Source of the DNA: an uncultured Pelagibacteraceae bacterium
Lineage (GTDB): Bacteria; Pseudomonadota; Alphaproteobacteria; Pelagibacterales; Pelagibacteraceae
Length of the DNA stretch: 34,764 bases
Direction: 5' to 3'
Assembly: GCA_902608845.1 (NCBI GenBank)
Contig: CACLPR010000011.1
Span: forward strand, 1 to 34,764
Shown: piece by piece, positions 26,585-34,764 of the stretch
Layout of the letters: every line of letters starts with the position of its first letter
Position numbering within the stretch: the first letter of the stretch is position 1
Translations under genes and position numbers: made by a program
Notes under the pieces: generated by a model
Databases searched by the model: none
The model's input: the letters and a program-made list of their open reading frames with translations, nothing else
What the model was told of the DNA's origin: nothing

Positions 26585-26674
26585 GGAGAGGTGGCCGAGT
26601 GGTTGAAGGCGCACGCTTGGAAAGCGTGTATAGGGGAAACTCTATCATGGGTTCGAATCCCATTCTCTCCGCCA
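26585..26674 (+). tRNA. tRNA-Ser (anticodon GGA)
   Basis: A 90-nt class II tRNA. Acceptor GGAGAGG pairs with TCTCTCC (last pair G-T), discriminator G, encoded CCA (26672-26674). D arm GGCCGAGTGGTTGAAGGC; anticodon arm CACGC / loop TTGGAAA / GCGTG gives anticodon GGA, reading UCC and UCU. The long variable arm (TATAGGGGAAACTCTATC) is the serine identity element, and the T arm is GGGTTCGAATCCC. Likely cotranscribed with lepA. Confidence 0.97.
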
Positions 26675-28904
<2,230 letters not shown>

Positions 28905-28907
28905 TTA

Positions 28908-30185
28908 ATGGGAATAAGCATCAATTCCAAATCATCTAATTTAAACAAAATTACATACGTTAATTTAAGATGGATAGGTGTAATAGGGCAGTTTATTACT
29001 ATAAATGCTGTTGCATTTTTATTTAAATTTGAATTCAATTTTTTACTAGCAAATATTATAGTTTTATTTGGTGCCTTAAGTAACATTTTTCTGTTGTACT
29101 TTTTTAAAAAAAATCAGTTGCAAGAAAAAATATCTTTAACTTTTCTTACTCTAGATATTATACAATTAAGTTTTTTGCTTTATTTAACTGGCGGTACAAT
29201 AAATCCATTCTCGATATTCCTAATAATACCAAGTATATTTGCCTCAAATAGCCTAAGTATTAAAACAAATATTTTATTAATATTTTTGACAATTTCTTCA
29301 ATAATCTTGCTTACCTTTTACCACCAAGAATTACCTTCACCATTAAATGAGTACATTTTTAGTAATTACTATTATTATTCAGTTCCTATTGCATTAATTA
29401 TTGCACTTATTTTTTTAAGTTTTTTTGCTCTAACATTTGGAAATGAATCAAAAGTTAGAAAAGATGCATTAGATAAAATTCAGGAAGTGATTTCTAAAGA
29501 GAATGAGTTGGTGTCATTAGGTGGACAAGCTGCAGCGGCTGCTCATTCTTTAGGTACACCACTTTCTACAATAAAAATTATTTCTCAAGATTTGTATAAT
29601 AATTTTAAAAACAATAAAGAATTAAAAAAAGATATTGAACTGCTTGTAAGCCAAGTTGATCGATGTAATGAAATATTAAAAAAATTATCTTTAAATCCTG
29701 TAATTGAAGATGATTTTATAGATAAGGATATTACTTTACACAATTATGTAAAAGAAATTGTGAACTCTTTTAAAGAAATATCAGATAAAAATTTTATCAT
29801 AAATGCTGAGCAGAATTATAATTCTTTTGAAGTTTCAAAATCAATTGAAGTTGTTTATGGTATAAGAAATTTTATTGGTAATGCAAATAAGTTTGCAAAA
29901 AAAAATATTTATATTTCAATAACAAGTGATAGTGAAAACTCATCGATATCTATTGAAGATGATGGTTTGGGATTTCCAAAAGATATATTAACCAAAATTG
30001 GGGATCCATATATAAAATCATTACAATCTAACAATAAATCAAGAGCAGGATTGGGCTTAGGCATATTTATAGGTACAACTTTATTAGAAAAAAATAAGGC
30101 AAAACTCTTAATTAGGAATTCAGAAACCAGAGGTGGTGCAGAAATTAAAATAGAGTGGTCTAATAAAGATTTAACTAGTATTTAG
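28908..30185 (+). CDS. regB: RegB/PrrB/ActS-type redox sensor histidine kinase
   Basis: Membrane histidine kinase, 425 residues. Six hydrophobic segments fill residues 20-178, and the RegB-specific GGTINPF (95-101), the proposed quinone site, lies between TM helices 3 and 4. The H-box is [15 protein letters not shown] with His213; the residue after His is Ser where Glu is usual. A Cys253 in DRCNEIL matches the redox-active cysteine region of RegB. ATP-binding motifs: [11 protein letters not shown] (N-box), DDGLGFP (351-357), GLGLGIF (382-388). In relatives RegB phosphorylates RegA to control respiration and redox balance genes; no regA is in the window. It sits 3 bp after gyrB, and its stop overlaps that of cobT by 4 nt. 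Confidence 0.87.
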   Translation: MGISINSKSSNLNKITYVNLRWIGVIGQFITINAVAFLFKFEFNFLLANIIVLFGALSNIFLLYFFKKNQLQEKISLTFLTLDIIQLSFLLYLTGGTINPFSIFLIIPSIFASNSLSIKTNILLIFLTISSIILLTFYHQELPSPLNEYIFSNYYYYSVPIALIIALIFLSFFALTFGNESKVRKDALDKIQEVISKENELVSLGGQAAAAAHSLGTPLSTIKIISQDLYNNFKNNKELKKDIELLVSQVDRCNEILKKLSLNPVIEDDFIDKDITLHNYVKEIVNSFKEISDKNFIINAEQNYNSFEVSKSIEVVYGIRNFIGNANKFAKKNIYISITSDSENSSISIEDDGLGFPKDILTKIGDPYIKSLQSNNKSRAGLGLGIFIGTTLLEKNKAKLLIRNSETRGGAEIKIEWSNKDLTSI

Positions 30186-31975
30186 TGAAGCTTTTTATTT
30201 TCAAATAGTCCACTTAATTGATCTATCATAACATCACCAAGTTCTTGTACATCAGAAATTTTTATAGCTTTTTTATAATATCGGGATACATCATGACCAA
30301 TTCCTATAGCTAATATTTCTACCTCACTTTTATTCTCAATAAATTTGACAATTTTTTTTAAATTTTTCTCTAAAAAATCTCCTGAATTTACTGACAATGT
30401 GGAGTCGTCGACTGGTGCGCCATCTGAAATAACCATTAGGATTTTTCTTTCCTCTCTTCTTTTTTTTAATCTATTAAATGCCCAAGTTATTGCTTCGCCA
30501 TCTATATTTTCTTTTAATAAACCCTCTTTTAGCATCAATCCCAAATTTTTTTTTGATTGTCTCCAATGAGAATCAGCACCTTTGTAAATTATGTGTCTTA
30601 AATCATTAAGTCGTCCAGGATTTTTCTTTTTACCCAATCTATTCCATTCTTGGCGACTTTTACCACCTTTCCAATTTTTCGTGGTAAAACCGAGTATTTC
30701 AACTTTAACTGAGCATCTTTCTAAAGTTCTGGATAAAATATCAGCACATATTGCAGCTATTGTTATTGGTCTACCTCTCATTGACCCAGAATTATCAATT
30801 AAAAGAGTTACAATTGTATCTTTAAAGTCTAAATCTTTTTCTTTTTTAAACGATAATGAATTATACGGATCAATGATAATTCGAGGTAATTTTGAACTAT
30901 CTAACAATCCTTCTTCTAGATCAAATTCCCATGATCGATTTTGTTTTGCCATTAATTGTCTTTGTAATTTATTTGCTAACTTAGTAATTAAATCTTGGAA
31001 ACTTGTAAGTTGTTGATCTAAATTTTTTCTGAGTTTTTGAATTTCCTCAGCTGTATCTAGACTTTCTGCTTTGGCAACTTCATCAAATTCAGTAGTAAAT
31101 ATTTTATATTCTTTATCACTTACACTTAAATTTTTTTTTTGAATAATATTTTCTGACTCTGTGTCTTCGTTATTTTCACTACCAAGTTGATCTTCAAGCC
31201 TAAACTCATTTACATCATCCTCGCTATCCATTCCCTGACTTATATTTTCATCTTCACTTGTTTTGCTAGAGTCATTAGCATCTTTGTCTTCATTTTTATT
31301 AGAATTATTATGATCTTGAGTATCATCATTTTCTTCATTTTCTTTTTCAGTTGTGTCATCATTTTCAAATACATCCATACTTTCTAAAATTTCAGAAAAT
31401 TTAGCATTATACACTTCTTGATTTTCTAGATTTTGTTTTAAAAATTCAAAGTGTTTATCTATTGACTTATTAAAATCTTTCTCCCAAAATTTAAGAATTT
31501 CTTTATTTTCTGGGTATAATTCGACATCAAAAAACTTGTTTGTCATATAAATTTCAAAAGCATCTATAATATTTGTATCTTCCTTTTTTGTTACTTTTTC
31601 TTGTTTCAAATATTGAAGTCTATTTTTATAATTGTCTTTGAAATTTTTGGAAATTCCTTTTAGCATTTCTGAGCCAAGTAATTCATACCTTACCTTTTCT
31701 GCAAGCTGATAGAGTGTTCTGCATGATGGATTCTGTGGATTGTTTTTATCTAATAATTTTCTGTTTGAAAATCTTCTTTTTAGAGCCTCAGAATCTGTCT
31801 CAGCCCTTAGTTTTTTAAATTGATTTTTATCATTAATATTTTCAATTTCTCCAATATCATAAACTTTTTCGTCATTTTTTTTATTTTTAACAGCTTTATA
31901 GTCATCTGAAATTACTTTGTAAGTTGATTGAAGGGCTTGTTTAAATTTTTCCTTGATAATATCTTCTTTATTCAT
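30182..31975 (-). CDS. cobT: CobT-type VWA-domain protein (cobaltochelatase subunit family)
   Basis: Annotated family: CobT of the aerobic cobaltochelatase CobNST. Length is 597 residues from the chosen start. The N-terminal CobT domain contains [10 protein letters not shown] and [20 protein letters not shown] highly acidic low-complexity linker follows (about 203-275, rich in Asp, Glu, Asn, Ser). A VWA domain closes the protein with the MIDAS motif DNSGSM (Asp394, Ser396, Ser398), [15 protein letters not shown] and [12 protein letters not shown]. The start at 31975 is chosen because it overlaps the cobS stop as TGATG and gives the family N-terminus; an in-frame ATG at 32023 would lie inside cobS. 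CobT pairs with the CobS AAA+ ATPase. No cobN or other cobalamin gene is seen, so the real target may not be cobalt insertion. Confidence 0.9.
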   Translation of the reverse strand: MNKEDIIKEKFKQALQSTYKVISDDYKAVKNKKNDEKVYDIGEIENINDKNQFKKLRAETDSEALKRRFSNRKLLDKNNPQNPSCRTLYQLAEKVRYELLGSEMLKGISKNFKDNYKNRLQYLKQEKVTKKEDTNIIDAFEIYMTNKFFDVELYPENKEILKFWEKDFNKSIDKHFEFLKQNLENQEVYNAKFSEILESMDVFENDDTTEKENEENDDTQDHNNSNKNEDKDANDSSKTSEDENISQGMDSEDDVNEFRLEDQLGSENNEDTESENIIQKKNLSVSDKEYKIFTTEFDEVAKAESLDTAEEIQKLRKNLDQQLTSFQDLITKLANKLQRQLMAKQNRSWEFDLEEGLLDSSKLPRIIIDPYNSLSFKKEKDLDFKDTIVTLLIDNSGSMRGRPITIAAICADILSRTLERCSVKVEILGFTTKNWKGGKSRQEWNRLGKKKNPGRLNDLRHIIYKGADSHWRQSKKNLGLMLKEGLLKENIDGEAITWAFNRLKKRREERKILMVISDGAPVDDSTLSVNSGDFLEKNLKKIVKFIENKSEVEILAIGIGHDVSRYYKKAIKISDVQELGDVMIDQLSGLFENKKLH

Positions 31976-32949
31976 CAAATTTGAATATTGATCATTGACT
32001 CTGGCAGTTCTTCCCCAAAACATCTCTGATAATATTCAGCAATAGTATTCTTCTCAGCATCATCACATTTGTTTAAAAATGTTACTCTAAATGCATATCC
32101 AATATCTTTGAAAATTTCAGAATTTTCTGCCCAATGTAAAACTGTTCTTGGACTCATTACTGTCGATATATCACCTGCCATAAAACCTTTTCTCGTAAGT
32201 GAGGCTACTTTTATCATATTTGAAACTTGCTCTTTACCTTTAGAATTATTTAAATTTTTATTCTTGCCTAATATAATTTCCATTTCTTTTTCTAAACTAA
32301 GATAGTTTAAAGTAGATACAATATTCCATCTATCCATTTGTCCCTGATTAATTTGTTGTGTCCCATGATATAATCCGGTTGTATCACCTAGTCCAACAGT
32401 ATTTGTTGTTGCAAAAAGTCTAAAAAATTTATTTTGCTTAATTACTTTATTTTTGTCTAATAGAGTAAAACTACCTTCTGACTCAAGTACTCTCTGAATA
32501 ACGAACATTACATCTGGTCTTCCAGCGTCATATTCATCAAAAACTAACGCTACAGGATTTTGAATTGACCAAGGTAATATTCCCTCTTTAAATTCAGTTA
32601 CCTGTTTACCTTCTTTGATTACGATAGAATCTTTTCCTATTAAGTCAATCCTACTAACATGACTATCGAGATTAATTCTTATACAAGGCCAGTTTAGCCT
32701 AGCAGCAATTTGCTCGATGTGAGTTGACTTACCAGTTCCATGGTATCCTTGGATTAAGACTCTTTTATTAAAAGAAAATCCTGACAAAATAGCTAATGTC
32801 GTATCTTTATCAAACTTATAAGTTTTATCAATCTCTGGAACATACTCACTTGATTTTGAAAATGCATCAACTTCCATGTCACTTTCAATACCAAAAGTTT
32901 GTTTAATAGATAATTTGATGTCAGGGGTATGGTTAATATTTGGCGTCAA
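31975..32949 (-). CDS. cobS: CobS-type AAA+ ATPase (MoxR-like, cobaltochelatase subunit family)
   Basis: AAA+ ATPase of 324 residues that partners CobT. Walker A is GYHGTGKST (68-76), Walker B is ALVFDEYD (134-141), the sensor-1 Asn is in [18 protein letters not shown] (about 179-196), and the Arg in QMDRW matches the arginine-finger region. The N-terminus [19 protein letters not shown] matches other alphaproteobacterial CobS proteins, supporting the ATG at 32949. It overlaps the upstream J-domain gene by 17 nt and the downstream cobT by 1 nt, so all three are translated from one compact mRNA. In the textbook system CobS and CobT form stacked rings that remodel CobN. Confidence 0.95.
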   Translation of the reverse strand: MTPNINHTPDIKLSIKQTFGIESDMEVDAFSKSSEYVPEIDKTYKFDKDTTLAILSGFSFNKRVLIQGYHGTGKSTHIEQIAARLNWPCIRINLDSHVSRIDLIGKDSIVIKEGKQVTEFKEGILPWSIQNPVALVFDEYDAGRPDVMFVIQRVLESEGSFTLLDKNKVIKQNKFFRLFATTNTVGLGDTTGLYHGTQQINQGQMDRWNIVSTLNYLSLEKEMEIILGKNKNLNNSKGKEQVSNMIKVASLTRKGFMAGDISTVMSPRTVLHWAENSEIFKDIGYAFRVTFLNKCDDAEKNTIAEYYQRCFGEELPESMINIQI

Positions 32950-33466
32950 TTTTATCCTTATAAGTATTTTTTAGTTGAGTATAAGCTAAAGTTATTACTT
33001 TAAGCTTGTCTTCAAATTTTTTATTTCCAGAATTCATATCAGGATGAAATTTTTTAACAAGCTTTTTAAATTTTTCTTGAACTTTTTCCCATTTTAATCC
33101 AACGCTTAATCCTAATATATTAAAAGCTTTTAAATCATTGTTATTAAATTTAAATTTATTCATATTATTAAAATCATTATTAAATTTAAATTTATCCATC
33201 TCATCTTTTAAAGCATTACTCCAAAGAACTTTAAAAAAATTGTCAGATGAACTAAAACTTTGAGTTGGTTTGTGCCAAGTCATGTCAGACCTTAAAAAAT
33301 CAACTATTTGTTGATCACTCATGCCAGCAAAATAATTCCAATTTTTATTAAATTCTTTAACATGATTTAAACAAAGTAATCTATAATCTTTGCTATTGTC
33401 CCTTTCTTTAGGTGCTTTAAAAAGACCTTCCTCTGAACAATTATTCCAATCACAAATATTTTTCAT
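32933..33466 (-). CDS. Alphaproteobacterial J-domain protein (DnaJ family), upstream of cobS
   Basis: A 177-residue J-domain protein. The C-terminal J domain (about 111-172) has AFNILGLSVGLKWEKVQEKF and the essential HPD motif (141-143) in KKFHPDMN; it would stimulate an Hsp70 ATPase. The N-terminal domain (1-70) has a Cys/His pattern, C5 and C10 in CDWNNC and C32/H35 in LLCLNH, plus WNYFAGMSDQQIVDFLRSD, shared with J proteins next to cobS in many Alphaproteobacteria (from memory). The linker contains a 12-residue tandem repeat (KFKFNN at 92-97 and 104-109). It heads the J-cobS-cobT operon and diverges from bolA over 20 bp. Cofactor or client unknown. Confidence 0.9.
   Translation of the reverse strand: MKNICDWNNCSEEGLFKAPKERDNSKDYRLLCLNHVKEFNKNWNYFAGMSDQQIVDFLRSDMTWHKPTQSFSSSDNFFKVLWSNALKDEMDKFKFNNDFNNMNKFKFNNNDLKAFNILGLSVGLKWEKVQEKFKKLVKKFHPDMNSGNKKFEDKLKVITLAYTQLKNTYKDKIDAKY
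33141..33195. repeat. Tandem 36-bp direct repeat inside the J-protein linker
   Basis: A perfect 19-bp sequence (TTATTAAATTTAAATTTAT) occurs at 33141-33159 and again at 33177-33195, 36 bp apart, so exactly 12 codons. The copies encode two KFKFNN-containing repeats in the linker before the J domain. It looks like a recent in-frame slippage or duplication and could vary in copy number between strains. Confidence 0.75.
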
Positions 33467-33486
33467 AGTATATAATACTTTATAAA
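33467..33486. promoter_or_regulatory. 20-bp divergent promoter between the J-protein and bolA genes
   Basis: Only 20 bp separate the two start codons, and they contain AGTATATAATACT (33467-33479). TATAAT (33471-33476) faces bolA, with 10 nt to its ATG; TATACT and TATTAT face the J gene on the other strand. Any -35 elements must lie inside the coding sequences. Start points at normal distances would give bolA a leader of about 4 nt, and would put the J-gene start point at or beyond its annotated ATG, so that gene may be leaderless or use a promoter further inside bolA. Confidence 0.5.
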
Positions 33487-33747
33487 ATGAACATTAATCA
33501 ACTAATTGAAACTGTAGAAAAAAAAATTTTGTCGCAGGATTGTATTTCAAAAGTTTATATAGAGGACAAATCATTCTTGCACAAAAATCACAAATCTAAT
33601 GAAAATGGAAAATTTCATATTATTCTTTCGATTGAGTCTGATGAATTAAAGAGTAAAAGTAAACTATACTCAACAAGGTTTATTTATAAAATTTTAGATA
33701 ATGAATTAAAAAATTATATTCATTCATTGCAGATCAAATTAGTTTAA
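33487..33747 (+). CDS. BolA-family protein
   Basis: An 86-residue protein with the BolA fold pattern: an N-terminal helix (INQLIETVEKKI), the S-x-x-H-x-x-H loop (SFLHKNHKS, corresponding to the HAGH region), the FHIILSIES strand, and the C-terminal helix ending IHSLQIKL. Its class II KH-like centre has LYSTRFIYKIL where BolA proteins usually have an RHR(L/M)VY sequence, so the nucleic-acid contact motif is degenerate. BolA proteins work with monothiol glutaredoxins in Fe-S handling or act as regulators. It is divergent from the J-cobS-cobT operon, an arrangement also found in other Alphaproteobacteria as I recall. It overlaps the convergent aroB by 9 nt. Confidence 0.82.
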   Translation: MNINQLIETVEKKILSQDCISKVYIEDKSFLHKNHKSNENGKFHIILSIESDELKSKSKLYSTRFIYKILDNELKNYIHSLQIKLV

Positions 33748-34764
33748 TCTGTTAGAAATATATTTTTTTAAATCTGAAGGACTGATCTGAAAGTCAACTA
33801 TTATCTTTCCAAAATCTTTTATTAAAATTAGGTTAATGTTATCTGAATTATTTTTCTTATCGCTTCTCATATAATCCATAATTTTAGATACATGTTTTTT
33901 TTTAAACAATTTTTCAATTTTTGGTTTCATCTCAATTTTATTAATGTGATTTATAATAATATTAAATTTTTGTTTTGATAAAAATCTTCTTTTAAAACTA
34001 AATTCTACCGCATTTTTAATACCTAAAATTACAGCTTCTCCATGATTTAATTTTTTAGAAAAGCCTAAAGTAGACTCATAAGAGTGAGCAAATGTATGAC
34101 CTAAATTTAATACCTTTCTGTAGTTCTTCTCGTTCTCATCTTTTTCTACAACTCTTTTTTTTAAATTACAGCTTTTAATTATTGAGCTTTCAATGAAAGG
34201 TGATTCTAGTTTTAAAATTTTATTTAAATTTTTGTCTAAATAGAGAAAATTATTAAAATTATCTATAATACTACTTTTTAATATTTCAGCATATCCACAA
34301 ATAATTTCCCTTTTTGGTAAAGAAGCTAAAATATTTATGTCAGAAACAACTAAATCAGGTTGATAAAAACTTCCAATTAAATTTTTTCCAAATTTATTAT
34401 TTACACCTGTTTTACCTCCTATGGATGAGTCTACTTGTGATAGTAAAGTTGTGGGAATATTTATGTATTTCATGCCTCTTTTAAATGTACTGGATGCGAA
34501 ACCAACTATATCTCCAATAATTCCTCCACCAAAAGAAATAACACAGTCTTCCCTATTAAACCTATTTTCAAATAAAACTGTATGAATTTTTTCAATTGTT
34601 CGGTAATTTTTGTTTTTTTCTGATGCCGTTATTTCTAATTTAAAAAGTTTATTTATTTTTAACTTTTTGTATAAAATTCTTTTAAACTTTTTAGGAATAT
34701 TTTTGTCTGTAACTATTAAACATTTATCAAATTTTAAATGATTAGCTTTTAAAATTTTATCAAT
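33739..34764 (-). CDS. aroB: 3-dehydroquinate synthase (5' partial)
   Basis: Second step of the shikimate pathway: converts DAHP to 3-dehydroquinate, NAD- and metal-dependent, cytoplasmic. The frame is open to the right edge, giving 341 residues with a short N-terminal part missing. The NAD site FGGGIIGDIVGFASSTFKRG is encoded upstream of the first in-frame ATG (34473), so that ATG is internal. Further motifs: PTTLLSQVDSSIGGKTGVN, the metal ligands Glu in GYAEILK, His in LGHTFAHSYE and His in LNHGEAVILG. The last ~60 residues are lysine-rich and diverge. The partner aroK may lie beyond the edge. It converges on bolA with a 9-nt overlap. Confidence 0.96.
   Translation of the reverse strand: MDKILKANHLKFDKCLIVTDKNIPKKFKRILYKKLKINKLFKLEITASEKNKNYRTIEKIHTVLFENRFNREDCVISFGGGIIGDIVGFASSTFKRGMKYINIPTTLLSQVDSSIGGKTGVNNKFGKNLIGSFYQPDLVVSDINILASLPKREIICGYAEILKSSIIDNFNNFLYLDKNLNKILKLESPFIESSIIKSCNLKKRVVEKDENEKNYRKVLNLGHTFAHSYESTLGFSKKLNHGEAVILGIKNAVEFSFKRRFLSKQKFNIIINHINKIEMKPKIEKLFKKKHVSKIMDYMRSDKKNNSDNINLILIKDFGKIIVDFQISPSDLKKYISNRLN

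Noticed and set aside
31130..31400. Long open frames on the plus strand opposite the acidic part of cobT
   Set aside because: They are mirror images of the Asp/Glu/Asn-rich low-complexity linker and encode Ile/Phe-rich nonsense.
31976..32023. Longer cobT start at ATG 32023 inside cobS
   Set aside because: The extra 16 residues are out-of-frame cobS sequence. The TGATG junction at 31975 gives the expected N-terminus.

Overview
The window looks like a streamlined, AT-rich alphaproteobacterium, most likely the SAR11 clade (Pelagibacterales). The reasons are its very low GC, A/T-ending codons, almost no intergenic DNA, stop/start overlaps of 1-4 nt inside operons, and alphaproteobacterial gene groups such as CobS-CobT with a J protein and BolA, RegB, and the TAXI-TRAP fusion permease. 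This is an inference from sequence character and remembered gene order; no phylogeny was run. I recognised no insertion sequence, prophage, CRISPR array or rRNA.

Layout. 1-2669 (+): a TAXI-type TRAP transporter, the solute-binding protein (5' end cut by the window) and a fused 4TM/12TM permease, separated by a strong hairpin. 2673-3272 (-): tRNA-Arg(ACG), a newly noticed 27-residue membrane micro-ORF and a hotdog thioesterase, tightly coupled. 3350-9350 (+): a pyruvate dehydrogenase operon in which the lipoyl domain sits on E1 (AceE) and not on E2 (AceF), followed by a gamma-butyrobetaine-hydroxylase-like dioxygenase and a DMT transporter. 9347-10114 (-): undecaprenyl-diphosphatase. 10293-16222 (+): glutamate synthase (gltD-gltB) behind a perfect inverted repeat. 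16215-16976 (-): an alpha/beta hydrolase.

17019-30185 (+) is a 13-kb same-strand run of mostly information-processing genes: glycosyltransferase, thrS, infC, rpmI, rplT, pheS, pheT, lepA, tRNA-Ser(GGA), gyrB and a RegB-type redox histidine kinase. 30182-33466 (-) holds cobT, cobS and an alphaproteobacterial J-domain protein. A BolA gene (33487-33747, +) diverges from them across only 20 bp. aroB (-) runs off the right edge.

How it fits together: central carbon entry (PDH), nitrogen assimilation (GOGAT), organic solute uptake (TRAP) and translation genes, with little visible regulation. All five convergent gene pairs abut or overlap at their stops, with no room for intrinsic terminators. Most genes lack a convincing Shine-Dalgarno site. 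Several promoters sit so close to the start codon that near-leaderless mRNAs are likely. The points most worth following up are the E1-lipoyl fusion with its matching lipoyl-less E2, the CobS-CobT-J-BolA module without any visible cobalamin gene, the membrane micro-ORF, and the compact bidirectional promoters.
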